Of a stretch of DNA of 17,346 nucleotides, positions 1 through 6,695 are shown piece after piece. Below the pieces are notes generated by a model, which was given only the letters and a program-made list of their open reading frames with translations, searched no databases and was not told the DNA's origin. Positions within the stretch are counted from its first letter, which is position 1; each line of letters begins with the position of its first letter. The DNA is from Candidatus Rhabdochlamydia sp. (GTDB lineage: Bacteria > Chlamydiota > Chlamydiia > Chlamydiales > Rhabdochlamydiaceae): contig JASHWX010000172.1 of assembly GCA_030043815.1 (NCBI GenBank), positions 1 to 17,346 of the forward strand. The letters are read 5' to 3'. Position numbers and translations under genes: made by a program.

Positions 1-1
1 G

Positions 2-1078
2 GCGCTTCAAAACGAACACATGATCCCCGCCACCGTTTCCTTATATGAGCACCTGATGCGGCAAGTCTCTTTCATCTTTGAGGAGCGCCAAGATCTGCAT
101 TTGGCAGAGCTCATCATCGGTCATCTTAACGACAAAGGGTTTTTAGAAACTCCGCTTCAAGAGATCGCCCCTTCTGCGCCGCTAGATGCCTTACAGAGGA
201 TACTAGAGGGGATCCAGTCATGCGATCCTCCCGGCATCGGAGCCAGCAACCTTCGGGAATGTCTTTTGCTACAACTCAAGCCGGAAAGTTTAGCATATCG
301 AATCATTGCTTCACACTTTGACGATCTCTTGCATAATCGCCTGCCGCAAATTGCAACCGCCTTGCACATTCCCATCAAATCTCTTGTCGATATCGTCGAA
401 AAGGAAATCTCACCGCTCGATTTGCATCCAGGGTATCGCTTTTGCACGCAGAGGGCAGCGGCGATTGTACCTGATCTGCTCTTATTGCAGATCGATGGCG
501 CATGGCAGATCGAGATCAATACTTCTTTCTTGCCCCATTTTCAAATCGCACCGATCTATATCGAAGCTCTCCGGGACGCGACATTCGAAGCCGAAGAAAT
601 CTCTTATTTGCGAAGGCAGCTTGCCGGAGGGCGATGGCTGAAGCGCATTGTTGAACGGCGCAATCAAACTTTGCGCAGAATCGGAGAATTTCTTCTCAAA
701 AAACAAGTTGCCTTTTTTAACGGTGAAAAAAGGGGCCTGCTTCCTCTGACAATGCACGAAGCTGCTCTCGAGCTCAATCTGCATGAGTCGACTGTTGCAC
801 GCTCCGTTGCGAATAAATTCCTCGCCTGCCCGCAAGGGACATTTTCTTTGAAATCATTCTTCAATCAAGGACTGCCAGGGCAAACCATTTCTAATCACAC
901 TGTGAGAGAAATGCTGTCGAAGGCCATTGAAAACGAAGATAAGCGCCGCCCATTATCAGATGAACAGATCGCGTCGCATTTTGGCAAACTGGGCATCTCC
1001 TGCGCAAGGCGCACCATCGCCAAATACCGCTCCAGTTTGAATATCCCTTCTGCCAGCAAACGCAAGAAGTGGATTTAA
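2..1078 (+). CDS. rpoN: RNA polymerase sigma-54 factor, 5' end cut off by the window
   Basis: Sigma-54 directs core RNA polymerase to -24/-12 promoters and needs an AAA+ activator to open them. The reading frame is open to the left edge, so the gene starts outside the window and the N-terminal activator-interacting region is not seen. The visible part holds the core-binding region, then the helix-turn-helix block at about nt 746-862 (motifs LHESTVARSV and GTFSLKSFF), then the C-terminal RpoN box ARRTIAKYRS at nt 1004-1033. The RpoN box is the family signature that reads the -24 element; the usual form is ARRTVAKYRE, so I for V and S for E are mild variations. The TAA at 1076-1078 overlaps the stop of the convergent gene. 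Family assignment is secure; only completeness is limited by the window. Confidence 0.95.
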   Translation, partial: ALQNEHMIPATVSLYEHLMRQVSFIFEERQDLHLAELIIGHLNDKGFLETPLQEIAPSAPLDALQRILEGIQSCDPPGIGASNLRECLLLQLKPESLAYRIIASHFDDLLHNRLPQIATALHIPIKSLVDIVEKEISPLDLHPGYRFCTQRAAAIVPDLLLLQIDGAWQIEINTSFLPHFQIAPIYIEALRDATFEAEEISYLRRQLAGGRWLKRIVERRNQTLRRIGEFLLKKQVAFFNGEKRGLLPLTMHEAALELNLHESTVARSVANKFLACPQGTFSLKSFFNQGLPGQTISNHTVREMLSKAIENEDKRRPLSDEQIASHFGKLGISCARRTIAKYRSSLNIPSASKRKKWI

Positions 1079-1812
1079 AAATAAGATATCGCGATCTGCT
1101 GCCAACGCAGGTGGTGGGCTTTTTCTCGATTGGCATAATCGCGGATTTGCTTGGGATCGATGCGCGCAAAGTGCTCGATCTCTTGATCGGTCAATCGAAG
1201 AGCAACGGCGAGTGCTTTGTCGGGGTCTTTGATGGTTGATTTTAATTTTTGCAGGCATGCGGCAAATTGATGCTGCGAGGCGAAGAGACGGATCATCATC
1301 CCTATTAAAACAATGACGGGCAGCAAGAAGATCCAATACAAATCAAACATGGCGCCGATCCAGCCTGCGGCGATGGTGAGGACAAATAGGGTTGTTTCCC
1401 AGGGACGGGAAAAGAGCGGGCCGAAGGTGCGGCGGAAGCGGTTTTTTGCGGTGTAAAAGGCGAGGATTTCTTCGAACTTGTTTGCGTTGAGTTTTTGACG
1501 CATGGCATGGACAAGCTCGTGGGCGATCACCTCTTCTTGCGGATAGCCCCATAATTTAGGTCTGACTTGGATCGTTGAGATGCCGAGCTTTGGATCGATC
1601 CAAGTCGCAGCGCCTTCCCATAGCATTAAGCCTTTGGAGCCGAATTTCACTTCGACCCAATCGGGTGCAGCATCGAAGAGCCGCGCTGTGACGATGAGCG
1701 CTTGAGCCGAAGTTGAGGTTTGAGGATAAGAGCGCTGGAAGAATTCTTCCTCGTTCTCCGATGGTCCAGGAAAAATGCCCCGGGCATTGCATTCTAACAG
1801 TTGATTTTTCAC
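1075..1812 (-). CDS. Two-TM membrane protein with HELVH zinc-metallopeptidase motif
   Basis: I do not recognise a named family. The roughly 245-aa protein has an N-terminal soluble half with HELVH at residues 98-102 inside EEVIAHELVHAMRQ, a canonical HEXXH zinc-binding helix. Glutamates at 114-115 (FEEILAFY) could supply a third ligand. Two adjacent hydrophobic segments follow at about 139-157 and 160-180, then a charged cytosol-like tail. This suggests a membrane-anchored zinc peptidase, but substrate and activity are unknown. The start chosen is GTG at 1812, because GTGA there overlaps the TGA of the preceding glycosyltransferase gene, as at every other junction of this operon. A TTG at 1860 would add 16 residues but overlap the upstream gene by 52 nt. 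It is the last gene of the operon, and its TAA (1077-1075) overlaps the rpoN stop, leaving no room for a separate terminator. Confidence 0.75.
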   Translation of the reverse strand: MKNQLLECNARGIFPGPSENEEEFFQRSYPQTSTSAQALIVTARLFDAAPDWVEVKFGSKGLMLWEGAATWIDPKLGISTIQVRPKLWGYPQEEVIAHELVHAMRQKLNANKFEEILAFYTAKNRFRRTFGPLFSRPWETTLFVLTIAAGWIGAMFDLYWIFLLPVIVLIGMMIRLFASQHQFAACLQKLKSTIKDPDKALAVALRLTDQEIEHFARIDPKQIRDYANREKAHHLRWQQIAISYF

Positions 1813-2870
1813 GCTTTCCGCCGTCTCATTAACATATAAAGACCGGCAAGACCTAAGCAATTAAGGCTGGACATCACTCCGACAAACAGCAAGATCTTAT
1901 TGCTTTTTTTGCTCAAGTACATCAAACGCTGCCTCACCATTTTTTCAAAGGGAGATTCATTCTCATGCCAAACACCGGCATAGAGGTGGCGGGCATAAAT
2001 GGCAAGTTCCTTATAGGGCGCATCGAAGTAGTAGGCAGGAAAGACGATGTCGCGGTTGCCTTCTTGATTGCCCGCTTGCCGGATCGCTTCGCCAAACATA
2101 AAAAATGTACGATGGATGACCCTGTTGAGTGTTTCATCGACGCTGGAGCCAGGATACTCTTCTTCGAGCTTGTCCCATTGTTCAGCGAGGAGGTCCATGC
2201 AGCGCATCACGATCGGATGGCCTGGTTTGACGCCGATGAGGTTGTTGGTGGGATTGATGCAGGATGGCAGGCTGATGGTGTAGGGCATATCGATGCCGCA
2301 ATAAAAATCAAAGGCCTTATTCAAGGGCTCGAAAGGTTTATAGCATTCGACGTCGTGATCGATGTACACGCCTCCTTCTTTATAAAGGATCTCGAGACGG
2401 AGCAGATCCGACTTTTCTCCATAGTTGACCGATTTGTTAAAACAATCTCTCAATTTGAGGTAATCGATGTCTTGAATCCGGCGCATTTTCATTGTGGGAT
2501 TAGGAAGCGGGCGGTCCCTGTCTGTCCAAAAATAAAAGGTCCAGTCGGGGTTCTTGGCGATCCAGGTGCGGATATTTTCTACCGATTCCCTTGGAAAGGG
2601 CTTGGGGCCGATCCAGATGAAGTGCCCCACTTTCGGGATGCGTACAATTTCTTCTGTTCCACCGATGAGCCCTTTTCGCAATGCGTATATTCTTTTGAAA
2701 AAATCCAAAGAGGCAAAATCGTCGTGAGTTTTTACATATTCCCAAGTGGGAAGATCTTTTCCTGTCAGAGATTCAAAGTCGTCTGAGAGCGGCTTTTTAT
2801 GCACTTTTTTCTTTTGACAGCCGCAAGCAAATACTGAGAAACAAAGAAGAATTAAAAAGATTTTTTTCAT
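1809..2870 (-). CDS. GT32-like DXD glycosyltransferase, predicted lipoprotein with C-terminal membrane anchor
   Basis: This 353-aa protein belongs to the DXD sugar-binding glycosyltransferase group (Gly_transf_sug/GT32, related to OCH1 and clostridial-toxin transferase domains). Evidence is the N-terminal motif IPKVGHFIWIGPKPFP at about 78-93, and KSDLLRLEILYKEGG followed by the metal/nucleotide-sugar DXD as D171-H-D173. The N-terminus (MKKIFLILLCFSVFACGC) is a signal peptide with lipobox-like cysteines at 16 and 18. A C-terminal hydrophobic helix at about 325-348 ends in RRRK. Signal peptide plus basic residues after the last helix predict that the catalytic domain faces out of the cytoplasm. 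It is closest to the next upstream gene (shared SVENxRTWIAKNPxW), so it probably arose by tandem duplication. Start ATG at 2870 forms an ATGA overlap with the upstream stop. Donor and acceptor are unknown. Confidence 0.88.
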   Translation of the reverse strand: MKKIFLILLCFSVFACGCQKKKVHKKPLSDDFESLTGKDLPTWEYVKTHDDFASLDFFKRIYALRKGLIGGTEEIVRIPKVGHFIWIGPKPFPRESVENIRTWIAKNPDWTFYFWTDRDRPLPNPTMKMRRIQDIDYLKLRDCFNKSVNYGEKSDLLRLEILYKEGGVYIDHDVECYKPFEPLNKAFDFYCGIDMPYTISLPSCINPTNNLIGVKPGHPIVMRCMDLLAEQWDKLEEEYPGSSVDETLNRVIHRTFFMFGEAIRQAGNQEGNRDIVFPAYYFDAPYKELAIYARHLYAGVWHENESPFEKMVRQRLMYLSKKSNKILLFVGVMSSLNCLGLAGLYMLMRRRKA

Positions 2871-3883
2871 GTTGATTTCCGTCTTTTAAGTAGAACAAAA
2901 CAAAGCCCGTTGAGAAAAAATAGACCGATTAACACATACGATAGGATGCGAGTCTTTTTCTCAATTTTTCGAAGTGTTTTTTCGCTTAATTGCTCCATAT
3001 CGGTCTTGCGCGATCGGTAATCGTCCCATGTCGTGTCGTAAAAATGCAGTGAGTAGATCGGGGCGATACCCGATTTGGAGAAGAAGTAGGCAGCTGGCAT
3101 GACGATGTCGACATTTCCATCGCGATTGATCGTGTCCGCCAAGGCAATTGTCAAAGCGATGTAGGTGCGCTGCATCACCACTTCAATGCGGGAATACGGG
3201 TCTTTTCCGCGGAATTTTTCTCCGAGCGCCTCCCAATTTTCTGCAATCAGGTCGATCACTTTGGCAACTGTGGGATGCCCGGGCCTAGATCCAATCACCC
3301 CGTTGCCGCAGGTGATGTTCCTTCCTACGAAGGGCTCATGGGGAGTTTCTAATCCGCAGAAGAAATCATAGCCTCGGTTCATGCTGCTAAATGGGCGAAG
3401 GCAATTGGCATCGTGATCGGCGTAGAGGCCTCCTTCTTGAAAAAGGATCTCAAACCTGAGGACATCCGATTTTTCTGCCCAGTTTTGCGAATCTTCGTAA
3501 CAACCGCCTAATTTCAAGAAGGGAAAGTCTTGAACGAAGACCTTTTCCATCCCTTCACAGGGAGGCTCACGCTCGCGATCTGTCCAGAACTTGACCTTCC
3601 ATGCTGGATTTTTAGCGATCCAGGTCCTCACATTTTCTACAGACTGGGGAGGGAAAGGGCGGGGCCCCAGCCAAATGAAGTGAATGACGGGAGGGATTTT
3701 ATACGGCCCGTCCGCAATCAATTGAGCGCTTTGGTTTTTTTCATAAAGAGACCTTGCGCGCTCGAGCATGTCGATATCTTGAGACTGCGCGACATAGTTC
3801 CAATGCGGCGTAGATTTGCCCATCAGTTGATCGAAATCATCGCCGAATAGGCATGAACCGATCGCAAGTAAAAGGAGGATCAC
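2867..3883 (-). CDS. GT32-like DXD glycosyltransferase with signal sequence and C-terminal membrane anchor (middle paralog)
   Basis: The 338-aa product is a second member of the DXD glycosyltransferase trio. Motifs are IPPVIHFIWLGPRPFPP at about 63-79, EKSDVLRFEILFQEGG, and the DXD as D156-H-D158. The N-terminal hydrophobic stretch is short (MILLLLAIGSC) and lacks the usual basic n-region; IGSC could be a lipobox with Cys11. A C-terminal helix at about 313-332 ends in KRRK. The start is GTG at 3883: it sits 5 nt after an AAAGGAGG Shine-Dalgarno and forms a GTGA overlap with the preceding gene. A TTG at 3931 would add 16 residues but overlap that gene by 52 nt. Catalytic activity on the outer side of the inner membrane is inferred from topology. 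Sugar specificity cannot be read from the sequence. Confidence 0.87.
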   Translation of the reverse strand: MILLLLAIGSCLFGDDFDQLMGKSTPHWNYVAQSQDIDMLERARSLYEKNQSAQLIADGPYKIPPVIHFIWLGPRPFPPQSVENVRTWIAKNPAWKVKFWTDREREPPCEGMEKVFVQDFPFLKLGGCYEDSQNWAEKSDVLRFEILFQEGGLYADHDANCLRPFSSMNRGYDFFCGLETPHEPFVGRNITCGNGVIGSRPGHPTVAKVIDLIAENWEALGEKFRGKDPYSRIEVVMQRTYIALTIALADTINRDGNVDIVMPAAYFFSKSGIAPIYSLHFYDTTWDDYRSRKTDMEQLSEKTLRKIEKKTRILSYVLIGLFFLNGLCFVLLKRRKST

Positions 3884-4833
3884 ACATTCCTCCTTTGGAA
3901 CATTTTCCAGAGCAAGAAGAGAAAGAGGCAAACATTGGCAATGGTCAAAGTGAGTGCGAGAAAAAAGTTGCGGTTCAGCTCGTTTCCAATCTTAGAAAAG
4001 AGGCTTTTGACTTTGATGTCAGACTCGGATTCTTTTTGATGCCACGTTCCAAGATGCCGATGCACAGCAAAAACCGCTTCTTTTTCACTCGGCAAAACGA
4101 CATCCTTTCGCTGATCTTTGCTATGCGCCTCTTTGATCCCGACGTAAAGAGAGCGGAAAGCGCGGTGCATCACGCGGTTGTAAACAGAGTCAGGATCGAT
4201 GCCTGGATACTGTTGTTCTAAACGCTCCCATTCTCTCAAAAGCCATCCCTTAGCGGCGATGAGAATGGGATGCTTTGCAGCCGCACCGATAAGATGAGGA
4301 GACGGATTCACAGAGGAACTTAAGACCGATGGCCCAAGAGGTTCTAGGCCGCAAAAGAAGTCATGCGATTGCTGGAGGGGATCGATTGCCTTTAAGCACT
4401 CGACATCGTGATCGACATATACTCCGCCCTCGCTCAGTAATACCGCATAAGATAAGAGCCTTGCGCGCTCGCCAAAATTGTCGCTTGAGAAATAACAGTC
4501 TTTTAAACTTTCAAGCGGAAAGTCTTCAAACCCCCTGACTTTCATTCTTTCATCGGGAGCCTGCCGCTTCTGATCGGACCAAAATTGATAGGACCAGCCT
4601 GGATGCCGATCTATCCAGCTTTTCACTGCAGCAATCGAAGTAGGAGGGAAAGGTTTTGGCCCAAGCCAAATGAAATGCAGAACCGGGGGAATGGCATTCA
4701 ACGGCTTTTTCTTGGCTTCTGCCATGTCATAGAGCGCTGAAAAAAATCCCATCCGTCTGTGATCTTCATCTGTTTGAACGGATTCCTTTGAGAATAAGAG
4801 AATCGGGAGGAGAAAAAGAATGATAGACTTCAT
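3880..4833 (-). CDS. GT32-like DXD glycosyltransferase with signal peptide and C-terminal membrane anchor (most divergent paralog)
   Basis: The 317-aa product is the third DXD-type glycosyltransferase of the operon. It has IPPVLHFIWLGPKPFPP at about 48-64 and LLSEGGVYVDHDVECL, with the DXD as D141-H-D143. The usual KSDxLR preceding the DXD is RARLLSYAVL here, so the acceptor/donor pocket helix differs from the two siblings. The N-terminus (MKSIILFLLPILLFS) is a compact signal peptide. A C-terminal helix at about 290-309 ends in QRR. All three paralogs share this same two-ended membrane architecture. ATG at 4833 forms an ATGA overlap with the GT2-type gene upstream. It probably transfers a hexose to an extracytoplasmic acceptor, but that is inference from topology and family only. 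Confidence 0.86.
   Translation of the reverse strand: MKSIILFLLPILLFSKESVQTDEDHRRMGFFSALYDMAEAKKKPLNAIPPVLHFIWLGPKPFPPTSIAAVKSWIDRHPGWSYQFWSDQKRQAPDERMKVRGFEDFPLESLKDCYFSSDNFGERARLLSYAVLLSEGGVYVDHDVECLKAIDPLQQSHDFFCGLEPLGPSVLSSSVNPSPHLIGAAAKHPILIAAKGWLLREWERLEQQYPGIDPDSVYNRVMHRAFRSLYVGIKEAHSKDQRKDVVLPSEKEAVFAVHRHLGTWHQKESESDIKVKSLFSKIGNELNRNFFLALTLTIANVCLFLFLLWKMFQRRNV
3889..3896 (-). promoter_or_regulatory. Strong Shine-Dalgarno (AAAGGAGG) deciding the GTG start at 3883
   Basis: Read on the minus strand, AAAGGAGG is followed by 5 nt and then GTG at 3883-3881. It lies inside the 3' end of the upstream glycosyltransferase gene, and the GTG overlaps that gene's TGA. This spacing makes the GTG, not the upstream TTG at 3931, the likely start. 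Confidence 0.8.
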
Positions 4834-5774
4834 CGGATTTCTTTCTCGTATCGGCCTTCGGCAGACAGCGAAGTCAGTTTGGCATAGCAGGGCAAATCAA
4901 AGATATGATTGGCAATCTGCTGCTGCCTGATCGCTTTGATTTTATTGTCGTTAAACGGAGTGGCGCGATTGTAAATGTAGAGGACATCTTTGACAAACTT
5001 CACATGGTCCCCTGCCATCTCCACCATGGGGATCATGAAGCCTAGGTCATAAGTGGTATCGTAATACTTGCCGTCGAGGAGCAAATCGCGACTTTTAATC
5101 TTTTTGAACAGACCGACATAAAAGGTCCTTAAGTGGGATAGGCACCAGTGCTTTCGCGTGAATGAGCGGATGCGATTGTTCTTGATGATTTTTCTTGGCA
5201 ATTGCCTTGCGAAATTAGCCACAGTGTAAGAATACGTGGGGTATTCGATGTAACTCCCATACGTCATCCACACATCGTGATTGGCGTAAATCTCATTGAG
5301 CCTTTCTAAAACGCGGTCGTGGGCAAGCCAATCGTCGCCATCGAGGATGATCGCTATCTCATCGTCTCTGCAAGAATGCACCGCGCGGTAGATGTTTTCA
5401 CAGGCTCCTTGATTGGATTCGTTTTGGATCAATTCAAAATGATGCTCATGCTGTGCTAAAGCGGCAAGGTCCTTGACCCTTTCATCCGTCCCATCCCGTG
5501 AAGCATCATCGATATAGATGATGCGGTAGTTATCATATTTTTGCGCAAAAATCGACTTTAAGTTCTTTTCGACCCATTCAATATTGTTATAAGAAGGGAT
5601 GATAATGACAAAAGGCTTGTGCTCTGCGACGGGATATAAAAGCTCTTTTTTTTCTTTAAAGAAGACATTGACGATTTTCGCCTTCCAGCCGAATACAGGA
5701 TAACTCAGCGCTCCCCAAGCAAAGCTTGCGCAGAGCACAGCGACCAGGCTTAAAATCTTCAAAAATCGCTTCAT
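4830..5774 (-). CDS. GT2-type (GT-A fold) glycosyltransferase with N-terminal membrane segment
   Basis: The 314-aa protein has the GT2 hallmarks: VIIIPSYNN at about 56-64, IIYIDDASRDGT at 85-96 (nucleotide-binding Asp pair D89/D90), and ILDGDDWLA at 143-151, in which D145-G-D147-D148 is the DXD-type metal site. A later acceptor-site region contains HLRTFYVGLF at 214-223. The first 27 residues (MKRFLKILSLVAVLCASFAW...) form a signal peptide or signal anchor with a basic N-end. This places the catalytic domain on the outer face, opposite to typical bacterial GT2 enzymes. It lacks the C-terminal helix of the GT32 neighbours. The ATG at 5774 overlaps the preceding gene's TGA (ATGA). Substrate is unknown. 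Confidence 0.88.
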   Translation of the reverse strand: MKRFLKILSLVAVLCASFAWGALSYPVFGWKAKIVNVFFKEKKELLYPVAEHKPFVIIIPSYNNIEWVEKNLKSIFAQKYDNYRIIYIDDASRDGTDERVKDLAALAQHEHHFELIQNESNQGACENIYRAVHSCRDDEIAIILDGDDWLAHDRVLERLNEIYANHDVWMTYGSYIEYPTYSYTVANFARQLPRKIIKNNRIRSFTRKHWCLSHLRTFYVGLFKKIKSRDLLLDGKYYDTTYDLGFMIPMVEMAGDHVKFVKDVLYIYNRATPFNDNKIKAIRQQQIANHIFDLPCYAKLTSLSAEGRYEKEIR

Positions 5775-6508
5775 TTTCGCAAACTCTTAGATTTATTCAC
5801 GAGAGCAACTAACCTGGGCTCAAAAGGCAGATCCCAACCTTCAGGAAAGCAATAGGAAGAGCTCAATAGCACGGTTGGAGGATGATCGATGAAATAGCGG
5901 TTGAGATGGCCTTCGTCATGCCACTTTGGGACCACGCCTTTCTTCAAATCCTTGTCAACATGTTGGACATTGACCTCAAACAGTTTAATCATCTCTTCGC
6001 GTTTTCCCCCGTAAAACGCCCCGCAGCAGTACTCCTTCCGATCTTTGCGCGCCACATACGCTGCCGATTTCTTATTGCCGCAATAACTCCCTCTTTTGTC
6101 TAAAAAGCCCCAATGCCGCGTTGCGACCAAATCCCCTAGCACTTCTTCTCCCACATCTTGAACAAACACCATATCGGCATCGATCGCGAACAGATAATCC
6201 TGGTCTTTGTATAAATCTCTGTTCGCCAGATACACATGGAATCGCTTGAGCGTATCGTCCGGCCAGCCTAATTTCGCTTGGCCCACCCGCACAACATCGC
6301 ACTCCTGAGGGGCCTCGCCATCAGTAAAAATGAAAAACGTCCTCTGGCAATGAGGAAGGAAATGCCCGCGCGCAGATTCGATCATTTTCAACCCCATCGC
6401 ATTGTATTTGCCTGTCGCCATCACAAGCAGGCCCACCTTCGGCGGCTCATCGGCAAATGCCGCCAGCGGCAACAAAAGGCATATCATCAAAAAAATTCTC
6501 TTTATCAT
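5771..6508 (-). CDS. GT6-family (ABO/alpha-1,3-Gal transferase-like) glycosyltransferase with cleavable signal peptide
   Basis: The 245-aa product matches family GT6, the retaining alpha-1,3-Gal/GalNAc transferases that include the ABO enzymes. Ordered motifs are VGLLVMATGKY at 25-35, FFIFTD at 58-63, AIDADMVF at 108-115 with DXD D110-A-D112, CCGAFYGG at 161-168, and WHDEGHLNRYF at 196-206 with the expected catalytic glutamate E199. It ends shortly after the SSSYCFPEGW segment, as the short bacterial members do. It starts with a clear Sec signal peptide (MIKRIFLMICLLLPLAAFA, cleavage after A19) and has no other membrane helix, so it looks periplasmic or secreted. An AGGA lies 9 nt before the ATG at 6508. 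It is the first gene of the operon. The GT6 call is strong; the sugar transferred is not determined. Confidence 0.88.
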   Translation of the reverse strand: MIKRIFLMICLLLPLAAFADEPPKVGLLVMATGKYNAMGLKMIESARGHFLPHCQRTFFIFTDGEAPQECDVVRVGQAKLGWPDDTLKRFHVYLANRDLYKDQDYLFAIDADMVFVQDVGEEVLGDLVATRHWGFLDKRGSYCGNKKSAAYVARKDRKEYCCGAFYGGKREEMIKLFEVNVQHVDKDLKKGVVPKWHDEGHLNRYFIDHPPTVLLSSSYCFPEGWDLPFEPRLVALVNKSKSLRK

Positions 6509-6551
6509 AGACGAAAATCCTAAACATTCCTTAGCATTCCCGTCAAGTTAA

Positions 6552-6578
6552 CTTATACCCCACTCGCTCGAAATCCAA
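6552..6578 (-). promoter_or_regulatory. Weak candidate promoter for the glycosyltransferase operon
   Basis: On the minus strand TTGGAT (6578-6573) is followed after 15 nt by TATAAG (6557-6552), about 45 nt before the operon's first ATG. The spacer is shorter than the usual 17, so this is tentative. The two boxes fall inside the inverted repeat at 6554-6599, which could therefore act as an operator. Confidence 0.3.
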
Positions 6579-6599
6579 CTTTTTGAGCGAGGGGGTATA
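6554..6599. repeat. Inverted repeat with TATAC/GTATA ends in the divergent promoter region
   Basis: TATACCCC(A)CTCGCTC at 6554-6569 is complementary to GAGCGAGGGGGTATA at 6585-6599: 15 base pairs with one bulged A and a 15-nt loop. It lies between the two divergent transcription units, about 45 nt before the glycosyltransferase operon and about 97 nt before topA. There is no T-run after either arm, so it is not a convincing terminator. On the minus strand its interior CGCTCAAAAAGT and TATAC end match the right end of the large element at 9282-9574, which suggests one repeat family. Confidence 0.8.
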
Positions 6600-6640
6600 G
6601 AGTCTAAGATCAAAGAAATTAATTAAAAAATAAAAATTGC

Positions 6641-6669
6641 TTGCATTTCGCGGGATTTGGCTCTAATCT
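6641..6669 (+). promoter_or_regulatory. Sigma-70-type promoter for topA
   Basis: TTGCAT (6641-6646) and TAATCT (6664-6669) are separated by exactly 17 nt and lie just downstream of an AT-rich stretch at 6616-6637. The predicted transcription start near 6676 leaves a leader of about 20 nt containing AAGG at 6684-6687, 8 nt before the ATG at 6696. Confidence 0.6.
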
Positions 6670-6695
6670 CACACTCTTTATGTAAGGTAGCGTAG

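Noticed and set aside
1965..2786. A 273-codon open frame on the plus strand, antisense to the lipoprotein-like glycosyltransferase gene
   Set aside because: The opposite strand encodes a protein with clear family motifs and paralogs; this frame has no recognisable domain and mirrors the codons of the real gene.
3883..3931. TTG start at 3931 for the middle GT32-like gene
   Set aside because: It would overlap the upstream gene by 52 nt and lacks a ribosome-binding site, whereas GTG at 3883 has AAAGGAGG at 5-nt spacing and a GTGA junction.
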